64,000 bases of DNA, taken from positions 62,001-126,000 of the forward strand of contig JADJRG010000017.1 of NCBI GenBank assembly GCA_016712315.1, read 5' to 3'. The position numbers were made by a program, and so were the translations under genes. Of the stretch, positions 1 to 9,274 are shown one piece after another (the first letter of the stretch is position 1; each line of letters begins with the position of its first letter). The notes below the pieces were generated by a model. That model was not told the origin of the DNA, searched no databases, and was given only the letters and a program-made list of their open reading frames with translations. The DNA comes from Nannocystis sp. Lineage in GTDB: Bacteria > Myxococcota_A > Polyangia > Nannocystales > Nannocystaceae.

Positions 1-2
1 TG

Positions 3-473
3 TGGGGGATGACCTCGCGCGGGGTCGACCTGCGGGCGTGGACGAGCTCGACGCTGCATTATATCGGCTGCCCTGGGGACGGCTGCGCGAATACGTCGTT
101 CTATTGCACGTACAATGAACAGGCGCAGACGATCGAGTTCGGCTCGAACAGCGGCGGCGCGGTGCGCTCGGTGGTCGACCCGAACAACGCCAACGGCGAC
201 ACGATGCCCAATTCGTACGGCGGCTGCTGCAACGGCCCGCTGGGGTTGTGTAACGCGCCCGATATGGCGAACAACGGGGTGAACATCGGGGTGTCCAACG
301 CGAAGGCGCTGTGCTCGGCGCTCGGCTACGCGGACGGGGTGTTCCTGGCGAGCCCGAATAATAACGGCTGCCCAGAGCCGCACGCGACCGACGCGACGGG
401 CAAGGCGTGGAGCTCGGATTGGGTGTTCTCGCAGGGGTTCGGGCAGATCTGGAAGTGCACGGGCTTCAAGTGA
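3..473 (+). CDS. Cys-rich protein of unknown function, 5' end outside window
   Basis: The frame is open from the window edge, so the true start is probably upstream. An ATG at 9 is possible but nothing marks it as the start. The visible 150 or so residues are rich in Cys, Asn and Gly, with pairs such as CPGDGC and GGCCNGP, as expected of a disulfide-bonded exported protein. I recognise no family. The stop TGA overlaps the GTG start of the next gene (GTGA), so the two are probably translated together. A secreted or surface role is inferred from the cysteines and from the lipoprotein neighbour only. Confidence 0.6.
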   Translation, partial: WGMTSRGVDLRAWTSSTLHYIGCPGDGCANTSFYCTYNEQAQTIEFGSNSGGAVRSVVDPNNANGDTMPNSYGGCCNGPLGLCNAPDMANNGVNIGVSNAKALCSALGYADGVFLASPNNNGCPEPHATDATGKAWSSDWVFSQGFGQIWKCTGFK

Positions 474-1753
474 GCGGGCGGCCGTGGCGGTGGTCTCTGG
501 GGTGCGCGGCGGCGCTCGTGGTGACGGCGTGCGAGGGCGCGGCGCCCGCTCCCGCCGCGGCGTCCGCGAGCGTGTTGAAGGCGGAGGCGGAGGAGGTGGC
601 GTTGGCTGCGTCGCCGGGCGGGAGAGCAGACGCCGCGGCGACGCAGGCGCCGTGGACGCTGCCGCGCGGGGAGTCGCCGACGGTCCGGGCGTTCTTCGTG
701 AGGGTCGACGCGGACCCGTCGCAGCGACCCGAAGACGAGAGCGAGGGCTTTCATCGGCGCGGCGACGAGGCGCTGCTGATCACCGCAGACGCGGCGGGGA
801 CGCTGCAGATCTGGCCGGCGTGGGGGCGCAATGAGGCGATCACGCTGGCGGGTCATGTGGCGCGGGTCGAGCGGGTCGCGGCGAGCGCGGACGCGCGGGT
901 GTTGGTGAGCTCGGCGGCGGATCAGACGCTGCGGCTGTGGTTCTTGGAGGATAATTTGGCGATCAGCGGCGAGCACAGCTCCGGGGCGCCGCTCCGGCCG
1001 TCGCTGCCAGGGGCCTTTAACCCGCCTGTGGCGCTCGAGGGGGCGGAGGGGCAGATCACGGCGTTGGCCGTGGATCCGCGGGGACGCCAGGTGGCGGTCG
1101 GCAGCGCGCTCGGCGGGGTGTATTTGTGGGCGACCGAGGCGCCGACGAGCGTCGCCGGCCGCTTGGCGCATCCCGCGGCGGTGGTGGCGCTGCGGTTTGA
1201 TATGGCGGGTGAGCGGCTGTTGGCGCTGCCGGCGGCCGGGGCGCCGCGGATCTGGTCGAGCGCGGACGGCTGGGGCGCGGCGACGCTCGTGGGCGCCGAT
1301 GAGGCGGCGAGGGCGTACGTGTTCGGCGCGTTCTCGCGCGACGCGGAGGCGATCGCGCTGCTGCGGACGAGCGGGGCTGTGGAGCTGTGGAGCGGCGACG
1401 GCGCGGAGCAGCTGTCGGTGGCGGAGCCGACGTCGGCGGCGGCGCCGATCGAGGCCGCGGGGAGCGTCTTCGGGGCGTTCGGCGCGGCGCCTCAGGGGGC
1501 GAGCGCTGGGCAGATCTGGCCGGCGGAGGCGGAGCGTCGGCGCTTCGGGTGGCCGGCGAGCGGGCAGGTGCTGGTGGTCAGCGACGGCGCGGCAAACGTG
1601 GTCAAAAGGACAGGTACATCGCGGCCGCTGCGGGTGGCCGGGCCGGTGATCGACGCGGTCTTCTCGGCCGACGGCGGGCTGCTGGCGATCGTGGAGGAGG
1701 GCGGCCGCGCGCGGCTGTGGCGGCTGCGCGCGGCGGACCGGGCGGCGCCGTGA
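470..1753 (+). CDS. Lipoprotein with WD40-like beta-propeller repeats
   Basis: The protein has 427 residues from a GTG that overlaps the preceding stop. The upstream in-frame ATG at 407 lies inside the previous gene and is rejected. Residues 1-20 form a signal peptide ending in a lipobox (LVVTAC), so the protein should be lipid-anchored outside the cytoplasm. From about residue 95 there are six or more repeats ending in WD40-like motifs: LQIWP, LRLWF, VYLWA, PRIWS, VELWS and ARLWR. This indicates a propeller scaffold for protein contacts with no catalytic residues. The ligand is unknown. It probably forms an operon with the Cys-rich protein before it. Confidence 0.8.
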   Translation: MSGRPWRWSLGCAAALVVTACEGAAPAPAAASASVLKAEAEEVALAASPGGRADAAATQAPWTLPRGESPTVRAFFVRVDADPSQRPEDESEGFHRRGDEALLITADAAGTLQIWPAWGRNEAITLAGHVARVERVAASADARVLVSSAADQTLRLWFLEDNLAISGEHSSGAPLRPSLPGAFNPPVALEGAEGQITALAVDPRGRQVAVGSALGGVYLWATEAPTSVAGRLAHPAAVVALRFDMAGERLLALPAAGAPRIWSSADGWGAATLVGADEAARAYVFGAFSRDAEAIALLRTSGAVELWSGDGAEQLSVAEPTSAAAPIEAAGSVFGAFGAAPQGASAGQIWPAEAERRRFGWPASGQVLVVSDGAANVVKRTGTSRPLRVAGPVIDAVFSADGGLLAIVEEGGRARLWRLRAADRAAP

Positions 1754-1882
1754 GCCGCGCCGCAGGTCGAGCGCGCTCCGATCACCGCCGCGATCTGCTC
1801 GTCAGGCGACGCGCCCCCGCGATCGAGGGGATCATCGCCGGTCGCGCGCTGGTAGACGACGGAGCCTTGGTCAGGTCGCGGC

Positions 1883-2827
1883 TCAGCCGGGGATGATCGG
1901 GACGCAGCAGCCGGTGGAGCAGAAGGTGCCCGCGGGGCAGTTGTCGTTGCCCATCGCGTCGACCTTGCAGGGGTCCTTGTCGTCGCAGGAGGGCTCTTCG
2001 CAGCCGGGGGGGAGCTCGCTCTGGCCGAAGCAGAGCTCGCAGTTCTCGGGGATACAGACGTTGTCGCACTGGTCGTTCTTGGTGCAGGTCTGGCAGGTCT
2101 CGATGGTCTGCGAGGAGCAATTGGGGTCGCCGAGGAAGATGTCGTAGCTCTCGCCGTCGAGCTCGATGGTGCAGCAGCCGAAGCAGTCGCAGCCGTTGGG
2201 GGCCTGGCAGAATCCGACGCACTGCTCCGACTGCTCCATGGGACAGTTTTTATAGCCTGGGTCGTAGGGGCAGGTTTCGCCGCCGGGGCTGTTGGGGTCG
2301 CACTTGAGGCTCCAGTTGCAGTTGTCGTCGCCGGCGCCGGAGTTGCCGTCGAAGTAGCAGTCCTGGTTGCAGGGGTCCATGTTGTCGCCGGGCAGGCCGG
2401 AGCCGAAGGTGGCCTCGTCGTTGTGGCAGGGGCTGAGGCAGTCGGGGTCGGCGATGTCGACGAGGCCGTCGCCGTCGTTGTCCATGCAGTCGCCGCACTG
2501 CCAGACCTTGCCCTTGTCACAGACGACGACCTCGCACGGGGGCGGCTCGGTGGGGTCGATGGCGGTGTCGGTGGCGTCGGTGGTGGTGGCGTCGGTGGTG
2601 GCGTCGGTGGTGGTCGAGCCCGAGCCGGAGGAGGACGAGGAGCCGCTGGTGTCGGTCTCGGCGGCGGAGGTCGAGGTGGAGGCGCTGGTGCTCGCGGTGG
2701 TCAGCGAGGTCGAGCCGGCGTCGGTGGTGTCGGTGGTGCCGGAGGTGGTGCCGCCTCCTTTGTCATCGCCGCTGCACGCGAGCGAAAAAACCATGGCGAG
2801 GGAGAGGAGCGAGGCGAGGCGCGTCAT
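1883..2827 (-). CDS. Cys-rich lipoprotein with Ser/Thr linker
   Basis: The protein has 314 residues. The signal peptide ends in the lipobox FSLACSG, so the mature protein starts at Cys18 or so. Residues 20-95 are a low-complexity Gly/Thr/Ser/Asp linker. The rest is a Cys-rich domain with more than 25 cysteines, beginning CEVVVCDKGKVWQCGDCMDNDGDG; the last part resembles the calcium-binding DxDxDG type seen in myxobacterial surface proteins. No enzyme motif was seen. It stands alone, convergent with the WD40-like lipoprotein. The family is common in Nannocystaceae-type genomes; its function is unknown. Confidence 0.8.
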   Translation of the reverse strand: MTRLASLLSLAMVFSLACSGDDKGGGTTSGTTDTTDAGSTSLTTASTSASTSTSAAETDTSGSSSSSGSGSTTTDATTDATTTDATDTAIDPTEPPPCEVVVCDKGKVWQCGDCMDNDGDGLVDIADPDCLSPCHNDEATFGSGLPGDNMDPCNQDCYFDGNSGAGDDNCNWSLKCDPNSPGGETCPYDPGYKNCPMEQSEQCVGFCQAPNGCDCFGCCTIELDGESYDIFLGDPNCSSQTIETCQTCTKNDQCDNVCIPENCELCFGQSELPPGCEEPSCDDKDPCKVDAMGNDNCPAGTFCSTGCCVPIIPG

Positions 2828-2934
2828 AGCCGGTCAGACCAGGCTCCAGGTCGGAATTCCAGGGTGATCGATCTTGGCCGCGCGAGGCGCCGCGGCGCGC
2901 GACCCTCGGCGCGAGCCGGCAGATCCGCGCGCGC

Positions 2935-3840
2935 TTAAGGCGACTGGGAGGGGCGGGCGAGGGCGACGAGGGTGGTGCCGTGAATGATCGGTAGGGCGAC
3001 GTGGGCGAGCGCCCCGGCGGCCGCGAGCGCCTTGGCAGGGGGGAGATCGAGGCTGCGCAGGAGCTTCATGGTGGCGTTGGCGCCGGAGACCCAGTGGGTC
3101 CAGATCCGCCGCCAGCCGATGATCTCGTAGCCAGCGCGGGTGAGCGCGATCGTCAGCGCGCGGCGGTTGAAGTAGACGCAGTGGTCGGGGGGGACGAGGT
3201 ACCACCAGCGGCGGCCGAGTAGACGGGCGAGCGGGGCGGTGTTGTCGCCCGTGCCGACGGCGAGCAGGCCGCCGGGCCGCAGCCAGGCGCGCGCGGCCGC
3301 GAGGGCCTCGACGGGGCGGGGGATGTGCTCGATCGTCTCCCACAAGGTGAGCACGTCGTAGCGGCCGGGGGCAGGCATGACCCCGAGCAGGCCGGCGACG
3401 GCGGCGCAGCCGAGGCGCTCGCGGACGGCGGCGACGGCGGCGTGGGAGGGGTCGACGCCGGTGAGCGCGGTGAAGCGCCCCGAGGCGCGGGCGGCCATGA
3501 GGAAGTGCCCGGAGGCGCAGCCGACGTCGCAGAGGGCGCCGGCGGCGCCGAATTCGCCGAGGATCTCGAGGTTGCGCTGGAAGTTGCGGAGGTGGAGCGC
3601 GCGGTCGCGCTCGTAGTCGAAGTAGCCGTGGGTGGCCTCGCTGGCGCGGCCGCGGCGGAGGTAGTCGCCGTCGTAGGTGGCGCCCTGACCTGGCTGAAGG
3701 GCCAGGTACCAGCCGCCGCAGCCGGGGCAGGCCAAGACGGTGTAGCCGCGGACGTGGTAGCGCGGGCGGGCGCCGGTGACCTGGCAGATCGGACAGGTGA
3801 GATCGCTCGCGGTCTCGCGCTCGTGTGCTCGATCCACCAC
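2935..3840 (-). CDS. Zinc-ribbon class I SAM-dependent methyltransferase
   Basis: The protein has 301 residues. The N-terminus carries a treble-clef or ribbon of two CxxC pairs (CPIC, CPGC) within the first 45 residues. A Rossmann methyltransferase of the Methyltransf_23 type follows, with motif I LCDVGCASG near residue 100 and a following acidic strand (LTGVDPS). The Cys-ribbon plus methyltransferase arrangement is typical of enzymes acting on sugars, lipids or nucleotide-linked intermediates in envelope glycan clusters. It is divergent from the sulfosugar-type operon that follows on the plus strand, and may modify the same product. The substrate is not deducible. Confidence 0.8.
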   Translation of the reverse strand: MVDRAHERETASDLTCPICQVTGARPRYHVRGYTVLACPGCGGWYLALQPGQGATYDGDYLRRGRASEATHGYFDYERDRALHLRNFQRNLEILGEFGAAGALCDVGCASGHFLMAARASGRFTALTGVDPSHAAVAAVRERLGCAAVAGLLGVMPAPGRYDVLTLWETIEHIPRPVEALAAARAWLRPGGLLAVGTGDNTAPLARLLGRRWWYLVPPDHCVYFNRRALTIALTRAGYEIIGWRRIWTHWVSGANATMKLLRSLDLPPAKALAAAGALAHVALPIIHGTTLVALARPSQSP

Positions 3841-3976
3841 GCCGCCTCCGAGGGGCCCCGCGCGGGCCGAGCGGGGTTGGCAGGCTCCGCGGTCCGCTGC
3901 TGGCTGTCAAGCGCGGGCGAGGTCCGCGGTGAAGAGGTGTCGCGTAACGATCGGCCCTGTGCGACCATAGACCGCC

Positions 3977-4486
3977 ATGGATCGTCGAATGCACGGAAGA
4001 ACACGCTGGATTGTGGTCGCGGCCTTGATGTGGAGCGGCGCGGCGGTTGGTTGCGCGGGCGGTGAGGAGGAGGAGGATCTGTCGCGCGAGCTCTATGACC
4101 TGTCGATCGCGGGCGACGCCTATAAGAGCTGGCAGATGTTCCCGGGCGCGGCGACCGAGCTGTACGCGAGCGGCCAGCACAACGGCGACTTCGTGCGCAG
4201 CTACATGAACGACGTCGCCTTCGCGGCGCTGAGCGGCTTCTCCGGTGAATTCCCGGACGGGTCGATCTTGGTGAAGGAGCAGTACGCGGACGCGGCGGGC
4301 GAGACGCTGAACGGCCACACCGTGATGTGGAAGCGCGCCGGGTATGACCCCGAGCACGGTGACTGGTACTGGGTCGCGTACACCGGCGCGGGGGCGACGA
4401 CGAAGCACAACGGCCAGGCGCCCTATTGTTACGACTGCCACGCGGCGGTGAAGGCGACGGACTGGGTCTACACCTCGTTTCAGTGA
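3977..4486 (+). CDS. Cytochrome P460-like lipoprotein
   Basis: The protein has 169 residues. The signal peptide ends in a lipobox (GAAVGCAG). The body has the layout of the cytochrome P460 family: a single beta-sandwich-like domain with a C-terminal heme c site, CYDCH, near residue 145. Members bind one covalently attached heme and in some bacteria oxidise hydroxylamine or act as redox proteins. A Lys crosslink to heme cannot be judged by eye. The sulfoquinovose-synthase-like gene starts at once downstream, with at most 8 bases of space, so the two may be cotranscribed. A functional link between them is not obvious. Confidence 0.75.
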   Translation: MDRRMHGRTRWIVVAALMWSGAAVGCAGGEEEEDLSRELYDLSIAGDAYKSWQMFPGAATELYASGQHNGDFVRSYMNDVAFAALSGFSGEFPDGSILVKEQYADAAGETLNGHTVMWKRAGYDPEHGDWYWVAYTGAGATTKHNGQAPYCYDCHAAVKATDWVYTSFQ

Positions 4487-4494
4487 GCGCAGCG

Positions 4495-5694
4495 ATGACG
4501 ATCGTCGTGCTGGGGGGGGATGGTTACCTGGGGTGGCCGCTGGCGCTGTCGTTGGCGCTGCGGCGGCCGCTGGCGCGGGTGGTGATCGTCGATAACCTCG
4601 TCCGGCGGCGTCAGGTCGCGGCTGCGGGCGGGAACAGCATCACGCCGATCGCGGCGCCGGAGGAGCGACTGGCGGCGTATCGGCGCTTCTCGGGCGCGGA
4701 CAACCTCGAGTTCGAGGCGCTCGACGTGGCGACGCCGGCGCTCGCGGAGATGATCGCGAGGCGGCGGCCGCGGCTGATCTATCACTTGGCGCAGCAGGCG
4801 AGCGCGCCGTTCTCGATGACCAACGTCGACCAGGCGGTGTACACGCTGGTCAACAACGAGGTCGGCAATATGCGGCTGCTGTGGGCGATCCGCGAGCTGG
4901 TGCCGGACGCTCACCTGGTCAAGCTGGGATCGTTCGGCGAGTACGCGCAGTGCGGGCTCGAGATCCCGGAGGGGTACTTCTTGCCGATGCACGCGGGCGG
5001 CCGCGCGGATCGGCGGGTGCCGTTCCCGCGCGAGGCGGACGACATCTATCACGTCAGCAAGATCAACGACACGAACTACAGCGCGCTGGCCTGCCGCCAG
5101 TGGGGGCTGCGGATCACCGACGTGATGCAGTGTACGGCCTTCGGGGCGTCGACTCGGGCGACCGAGGGCGCGCCCGAGCTGCACACGCGGCTCGACTACG
5201 ACGGGGTCTTCGGTACGGTGGTGAACCGCTTCGCCGCGCAGCTCTGCGTGGGCGCGCCGATGACCGTGTACGGCACCGGGCACCAGCGCACGGGGCTGAT
5301 GGGGCTGGATGACGCGATCACGTCGCTGGTGGGCCTGGCAGATCGGCCAGCGGCGCGCGGCGAGCACAGGGTGATCAATAACGTCACGGAGCGCGACCTC
5401 TCGGTCAACGAGATCGCGGCGGCGCTGGCGGGCATGGCGCCGCGGCACGGGCTGACGGCGACGATCTGTCGGGCGCATGATCCGCGCGGCGAGGCGGCGG
5501 TGATCGAGAAGCCGACGCACTCGATCCGGGCCGATCACGTCGAGGCGCACGTGACGCCGACGCCGTTCGTCGAGGCGCTCGATCGCCTGCTCGCCGTGAT
5601 CACGCGCTACCGCGAGCGGATCGATCGGGGGGTGTTCCCGCCGCAGATCGTGTGGAGACCGGACGATGCCCAGGGGCCGCTCGCCGCTGAGTGA
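4495..5694 (+). CDS. UDP-sulfoquinovose synthase-like (SQD1 family) enzyme
   Basis: The protein has 399 residues and is an extended short-chain dehydrogenase. The N-terminus GGDGYLGW (7-14) and VDNLVRR (32-38) follow the SQD1 pattern closely, as do SAPFSM (103-108), HLVKLGSFGEY (140-150) and GYFLPMHAGGRAD further on. The catalytic set is Ser146 (Thr in plant SQD1), Tyr185 and Lys189. Known SQD1 enzymes convert UDP-glucose and sulfite to UDP-sulfoquinovose with bound NAD. ATG at 4495 was chosen; a GTG at 4483 overlapping the previous stop is an alternative. The following PLP-enzyme gene overlaps by 29 bases. It could instead be a related sugar-nucleotide epimerase, but the match runs over most of the length. 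Confidence 0.82.
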   Translation: MTIVVLGGDGYLGWPLALSLALRRPLARVVIVDNLVRRRQVAAAGGNSITPIAAPEERLAAYRRFSGADNLEFEALDVATPALAEMIARRRPRLIYHLAQQASAPFSMTNVDQAVYTLVNNEVGNMRLLWAIRELVPDAHLVKLGSFGEYAQCGLEIPEGYFLPMHAGGRADRRVPFPREADDIYHVSKINDTNYSALACRQWGLRITDVMQCTAFGASTRATEGAPELHTRLDYDGVFGTVVNRFAAQLCVGAPMTVYGTGHQRTGLMGLDDAITSLVGLADRPAARGEHRVINNVTERDLSVNEIAAALAGMAPRHGLTATICRAHDPRGEAAVIEKPTHSIRADHVEAHVTPTPFVEALDRLLAVITRYRERIDRGVFPPQIVWRPDDAQGPLAAE

Positions 5695-6880
5695 CGAGGA
5701 GCAGGGCTGGGAGGCGCTGCGGCGCCGCGAGTTCCCGGGCGCGCGGCTCAACCTGAACGCGGGCACGCTGGGCACGACGGCGCGCTCGGTGCTGGCGGCG
5801 CAGCGGCGGTTCTGGCGCGGCGGTGTAAGAGCCTGGCCTTTGGGACAGTACCAGCGAGGGCGAGAGGCGCTGCGGCGGGCGCGGGCGCTGGCGGGGGCGC
5901 TGTGGGGCGGGGCTGAGGGGCTGGCGGTGAGCGGCGGGACCAGCGAGGTGATGACGCGGATCTCGCTGGCGCTGCGGGCCCGCCTCGGCGGTGAGGCGCT
6001 GCGGGCGCTGACGAGCGGCCACGAGCACGCGGGCGGGCTGCGGGGGCTGGCGGGGCTGCGGGGCTGCGAGGTGCTCTATCTGCCAGACGCGGCGCTGGGG
6101 GACCCGGCGGCGGTGGCGGCGGCGGTGGCGTCGCAGCGGCCGCAGGTGCTCTTCTTGTCGCAGATCACCTATACCAAAGGACAGGTGATCCCGGTCGCGC
6201 GGCACATCGCGGCGGCGCGGGCGGTCGACCCGGAGCTGTGGGCGATCGTCGACGCTGCGCAGGCCGTGGGCCTGACGCCGCCGGCGCTCGAGGGGGCGGA
6301 CGTGGTGGTGGCGAGCGGGCATAAGTGGCTGTTCGGGCCGCCGGGGAGCGGTTTCTTGTGGTTGTCGGCGCGGGCCCGGGCGGAGCTGGCGAGCGGCGCG
6401 GCGGGGGAGCCGCTCGATCCGGAGGCGCCGTGCGCGGCGTTTGAGCGGGCGGGTGGCCATGATCTGTCCGTTCATGCAGGTCTGGCGGCGGCGCTGTCGC
6501 TGCACATGGAGCTGGGGCCGGCGGCGGTGCAGGCGCGGAGCGGGGCGTTGGCGGCGCTGTTCGCGGCGGCGCTGCACGCGGGGCTGAAGCGGCGCGGGAT
6601 CGCGCACGGATTCTTTGACCCGTGGAGCGGTGAGCTGGTCGATGAGCCAGGTGATGTCCGGCCGCTCGGCGGGGTCCACGTGCACTTCCTGGGCGTGGAT
6701 CCTTACCCGGCCTACGCGGCGCTGGACGCCCGGGGGATCCACTTGAAGTGCATCAAGCGGGTCGACCCGAGCGGCGGCGCGCTGGCGCTGCTGCGGGCGT
6801 GTCTGCCGTGCTACGAGTCGCCGCGGCGGGTGACGCGGGCGGCGGAGGCGATCGCGGCGGCGCTGGGAGGAGCGCGGTGA
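5666..6880 (+). CDS. Class V PLP-dependent enzyme (cysteine desulfurase/sulfinate desulfinase fold)
   Basis: The protein has 404 residues. It has the class V aminotransferase signature: LNAGTLGTT (30-38), an active-site GHEH (118-121), DAAQ (196-199) that contacts PLP, and the Schiff-base Lys220 in SGHKWLFGPPG. Its closest feel is to isopenicillin-N-epimerase/EgtE-like members, which include C-S lyases and cysteine sulfinate desulfinases. It is placed between an SQD1-like synthase and a cysteine dioxygenase-like gene. Release of sulfite from cysteine sulfinate is therefore an attractive role, but this is inferred from context only. The start overlaps the previous gene by 29 bases and the stop overlaps the next start (GTGA). 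Confidence 0.85.
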   Translation: MPRGRSPLSDEEQGWEALRRREFPGARLNLNAGTLGTTARSVLAAQRRFWRGGVRAWPLGQYQRGREALRRARALAGALWGGAEGLAVSGGTSEVMTRISLALRARLGGEALRALTSGHEHAGGLRGLAGLRGCEVLYLPDAALGDPAAVAAAVASQRPQVLFLSQITYTKGQVIPVARHIAAARAVDPELWAIVDAAQAVGLTPPALEGADVVVASGHKWLFGPPGSGFLWLSARARAELASGAAGEPLDPEAPCAAFERAGGHDLSVHAGLAAALSLHMELGPAAVQARSGALAALFAAALHAGLKRRGIAHGFFDPWSGELVDEPGDVRPLGGVHVHFLGVDPYPAYAALDARGIHLKCIKRVDPSGGALALLRACLPCYESPRRVTRAAEAIAAALGGAR

Positions 6881-8664
6881 GCGAGGCGGAGCAGGGCGCG
6901 GCAGGAGAGGCGGGCGGTCCGGCGCCGCTGAGCCCGTTCCCGTGGCGGCCGCCGCGGCGCTGGCTCGAGACGGGCCTGCTGGTGGGGATCCTGGCGGGGC
7001 TGCTGGCGCTGAAGATCCGCTACGCGGCGACGGAGGTGGCCCTCGGGATCGATGGTTCGTACTACTACGACATCGCCGCGCACGTGCGCGACGGCGACGG
7101 GCTGGTCACCGACGTGTCGCTGTTCAACGCGGGCTACGCCTACTTCCCGCACCCGACGGCGGTGTACCCGCTGTGGCCGCTGGTGCTCGGCTACGCGGCG
7201 CGGATCGTGCCGCTGGAGCAGGCGGCGATCTGGCTGCCGACGATCTTCTACTTCGGGGCGATCGCGCTGGCGTACCGCTTGGCGCGGCGGGTGGCGCCGG
7301 CGCCCCTGTTCCCAGAGACATGGCCGGTGGTGCACGCGGGTCACGTGGCGGCGGCGGTGCTGGGGCTCACCAACGTGATGTTCCAGCACACGACGAAGCC
7401 GTATACGGAGGGCTTGGCGTACTTCCTGCTGCTGCTGGCGCTGTGCCGAGCAGAGCGTTTTTTTAGGGCGCCAGCGGTGTGGCGCGGGCTCGAGCTGGGG
7501 GGCTGGCTGGGGCTGGTGGTGCTGACGCGCAGCCAATTGGTGCTGGGGGTGATGGCGGTCGCCGGGGCGCTGGCGTGGGCGCTGCTGCGGCTGGGGTGGC
7601 GGCGCTGGCTGGGGCCGACGGCGGCGTTCATCGCCGGGCTCGCGGCGGTGTTGGGGGCGCAGCTCGTGCACCTGTCGGGGTTCGTGGAGGCGCCGCGGTG
7701 GGTGCACCTGCTGCGCTTCGATCTGGCTCATGACCCGGTAGCGCTGCCGCCGCTGGCGGTGATGGTGAAGACGGAGGGCGCGCTGGCGTGGTTGGCGGAC
7801 CGCGGGCGCGGGGTGCTGGTGGCCTTCGGGAACGGGGATATGTCGTACTTCCACAGCTTCGGGCTGTGGAGCGCGGCGTTGCCGCTGGCGCTGCCGTTCT
7901 TGATCCTGGACGGGATCGAGGCGGCGCGGCGCCGACGCCTGGGGCTGTGGGCGTGGCTGCACGCGCCAGAGAACCTCTTTAAGTTGGCGTTCGCGCTGCT
8001 GGCGATCGGCGGGCTGGTGTCGCTGCATACGATCCACAAGGCGATGTTTACGCCGTGGAACTTCGGCATGCGCCACGCGCTGACGGCGGGCTTCGCGATC
8101 TTCGCGGCGATCGTGTACCTGGCGCGGCGGCCGGCGCTGGGGCGGGTGTTGGCGATCTTCTTGGTGGCCGCGAGCTCGTATACGGCCTTCTGGCGGCTCA
8201 ACAACGGGCTGGCGGCGAAGCGGCCGCGGCCGGCGATCGAGGAGTCGGTGACGTGGACGGCCGCGCACAACCACGCGATCGTCGCGTGGCTGACCGAGCG
8301 GGCGGCAGCAGAGCCGGGGCTGGTGGTGGTGGTGCCCGATAGGGAGGCGCAGAAGCTGGCGCGGTATACGGACGGGGTGGGGTACCACTGGATCTACCGG
8401 ACGACGACGTGGGAGGAGCTGGAGTTCTTGTTCAACGAGCGAGGGGCGCGGCTGCTGCTGCTGCGGGCGGATAAGGCGAAGAGGATGAAGATCGGCGGCG
8501 ATCTGGGGCGCTTTGCGGAGATGTTCACGCGCGAGGCGGAGGGGCTGTCGGGGTTCGTGGTATTTCGCCGACGGCTGCCAGGGGAGCCGCCGGCGCGGTG
8601 GCCGGAGCCGCCGCCAGCGACGGCGATGATGCAGGGCGGAGAGCCCGCGAGTGAGGGAGAATAG
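6877..8664 (+). CDS. GT-C fold integral membrane glycosyltransferase-like protein
   Basis: The protein has 595 residues from a GTG overlapping the previous stop. After a short cytoplasmic tail there are about ten hydrophobic segments; the first is near residue 35 (LLVGILAGLLAL). The acidic loop after the first segment (GIDGSYYYDIA) resembles the catalytic Asp/Glu loop of GT-C enzymes of the ArnT/PMT type, which use lipid-linked sugars at the periplasmic face. The C-terminal 130 residues are soluble. It probably transfers the sugar made by the upstream enzymes, the lipid-linked donor being supplied by the GT2 gene at the end of the operon. The acceptor is unknown. Confidence 0.75.
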   Translation: MSEAEQGAAGEAGGPAPLSPFPWRPPRRWLETGLLVGILAGLLALKIRYAATEVALGIDGSYYYDIAAHVRDGDGLVTDVSLFNAGYAYFPHPTAVYPLWPLVLGYAARIVPLEQAAIWLPTIFYFGAIALAYRLARRVAPAPLFPETWPVVHAGHVAAAVLGLTNVMFQHTTKPYTEGLAYFLLLLALCRAERFFRAPAVWRGLELGGWLGLVVLTRSQLVLGVMAVAGALAWALLRLGWRRWLGPTAAFIAGLAAVLGAQLVHLSGFVEAPRWVHLLRFDLAHDPVALPPLAVMVKTEGALAWLADRGRGVLVAFGNGDMSYFHSFGLWSAALPLALPFLILDGIEAARRRRLGLWAWLHAPENLFKLAFALLAIGGLVSLHTIHKAMFTPWNFGMRHALTAGFAIFAAIVYLARRPALGRVLAIFLVAASSYTAFWRLNNGLAAKRPRPAIEESVTWTAAHNHAIVAWLTERAAAEPGLVVVVPDREAQKLARYTDGVGYHWIYRTTTWEELEFLFNERGARLLLLRADKAKRMKIGGDLGRFAEMFTREAEGLSGFVVFRRRLPGEPPARWPEPPPATAMMQGGEPASEGE

Positions 8665-9267
8665 ATGCCGATGAAGACGCTCTGGGGGCCGATGATCGAG
8701 GCGATGGACCGCGCGAGCGCGGCGGCGGCGCCGCGCTCCGTGGCTGAGGTGGCGGCGCTGATGCACGCGCTGACGGGCGACGCGCTGGCGGTGACGTGCG
8801 ACCCGACGATGACGCTGCCGTGGGGCCGCTATCTGGTGCACGCAGATCCGGCGGGGCGCTACAACGTGCAGCTCGACGTGTTCTCGAGCGGGTACGAGGG
8901 GGCGATCCACGGGCACGGCACGTGGGGGATCTTTTGGGTGCTGCAAGGGGCGCTGATGGTGCGTGATTTTGAGCTGGCCCTTGGGACAGCGAGGGCGCAG
9001 CGGGCGGCGCTGCTCGGCGCGGGCGGGGCGCAGTGCTTCTGCCCGCCGGCGTCGGACTGGCATCAGGTGGCGACGCCGGCCGAGGGGCCGCAGACGGTGA
9101 GCCTGCACCTGTACGGGCCGGGGTTTGATCTGGATGAGGGGGTGTACTTCGCGGAGATGACAAAAGACGGGGCGGGGCCGACGCCGTACCGCCGGGGGCC
9201 GCTGGGCGATCCGGCGCGCGTGCTGCCGGGGCTGCGCGTGCACGCGGGGCGAGGGGGATCCGCGTGA
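8665..9267 (+). CDS. Cysteine dioxygenase-like cupin
   Basis: The protein has 200 residues and its ATG directly follows the previous stop. The cupin shows the thiol-dioxygenase iron site: His82 and His84 in AIHGHGTWG, and His148 in SLHLYGPGFD, which corresponds to the SVHLYSPPFD stretch of animal cysteine dioxygenase. Such enzymes oxidise a thiol to a sulfinate, usually cysteine to cysteine sulfinate, with Fe(II) and O2. An Arg near residue 55 or 65 may bind the carboxylate. The position in an operon with an SQD1-like enzyme and a class V PLP enzyme suggests that it starts a route from cysteine to sulfite. A 3-mercaptopropionate-type substrate cannot be excluded. Confidence 0.8.
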   Translation: MPMKTLWGPMIEAMDRASAAAAPRSVAEVAALMHALTGDALAVTCDPTMTLPWGRYLVHADPAGRYNVQLDVFSSGYEGAIHGHGTWGIFWVLQGALMVRDFELALGTARAQRAALLGAGGAQCFCPPASDWHQVATPAEGPQTVSLHLYGPGFDLDEGVYFAEMTKDGAGPTPYRRGPLGDPARVLPGLRVHAGRGGSA

Positions 9268-9274
9268 TGGGCCG

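Noticed and set aside
3841..3976. tRNA or small RNA in gaps between genes
   Set aside because: I looked for cloverleaf and CCA-end patterns in this and the other gaps and found none.
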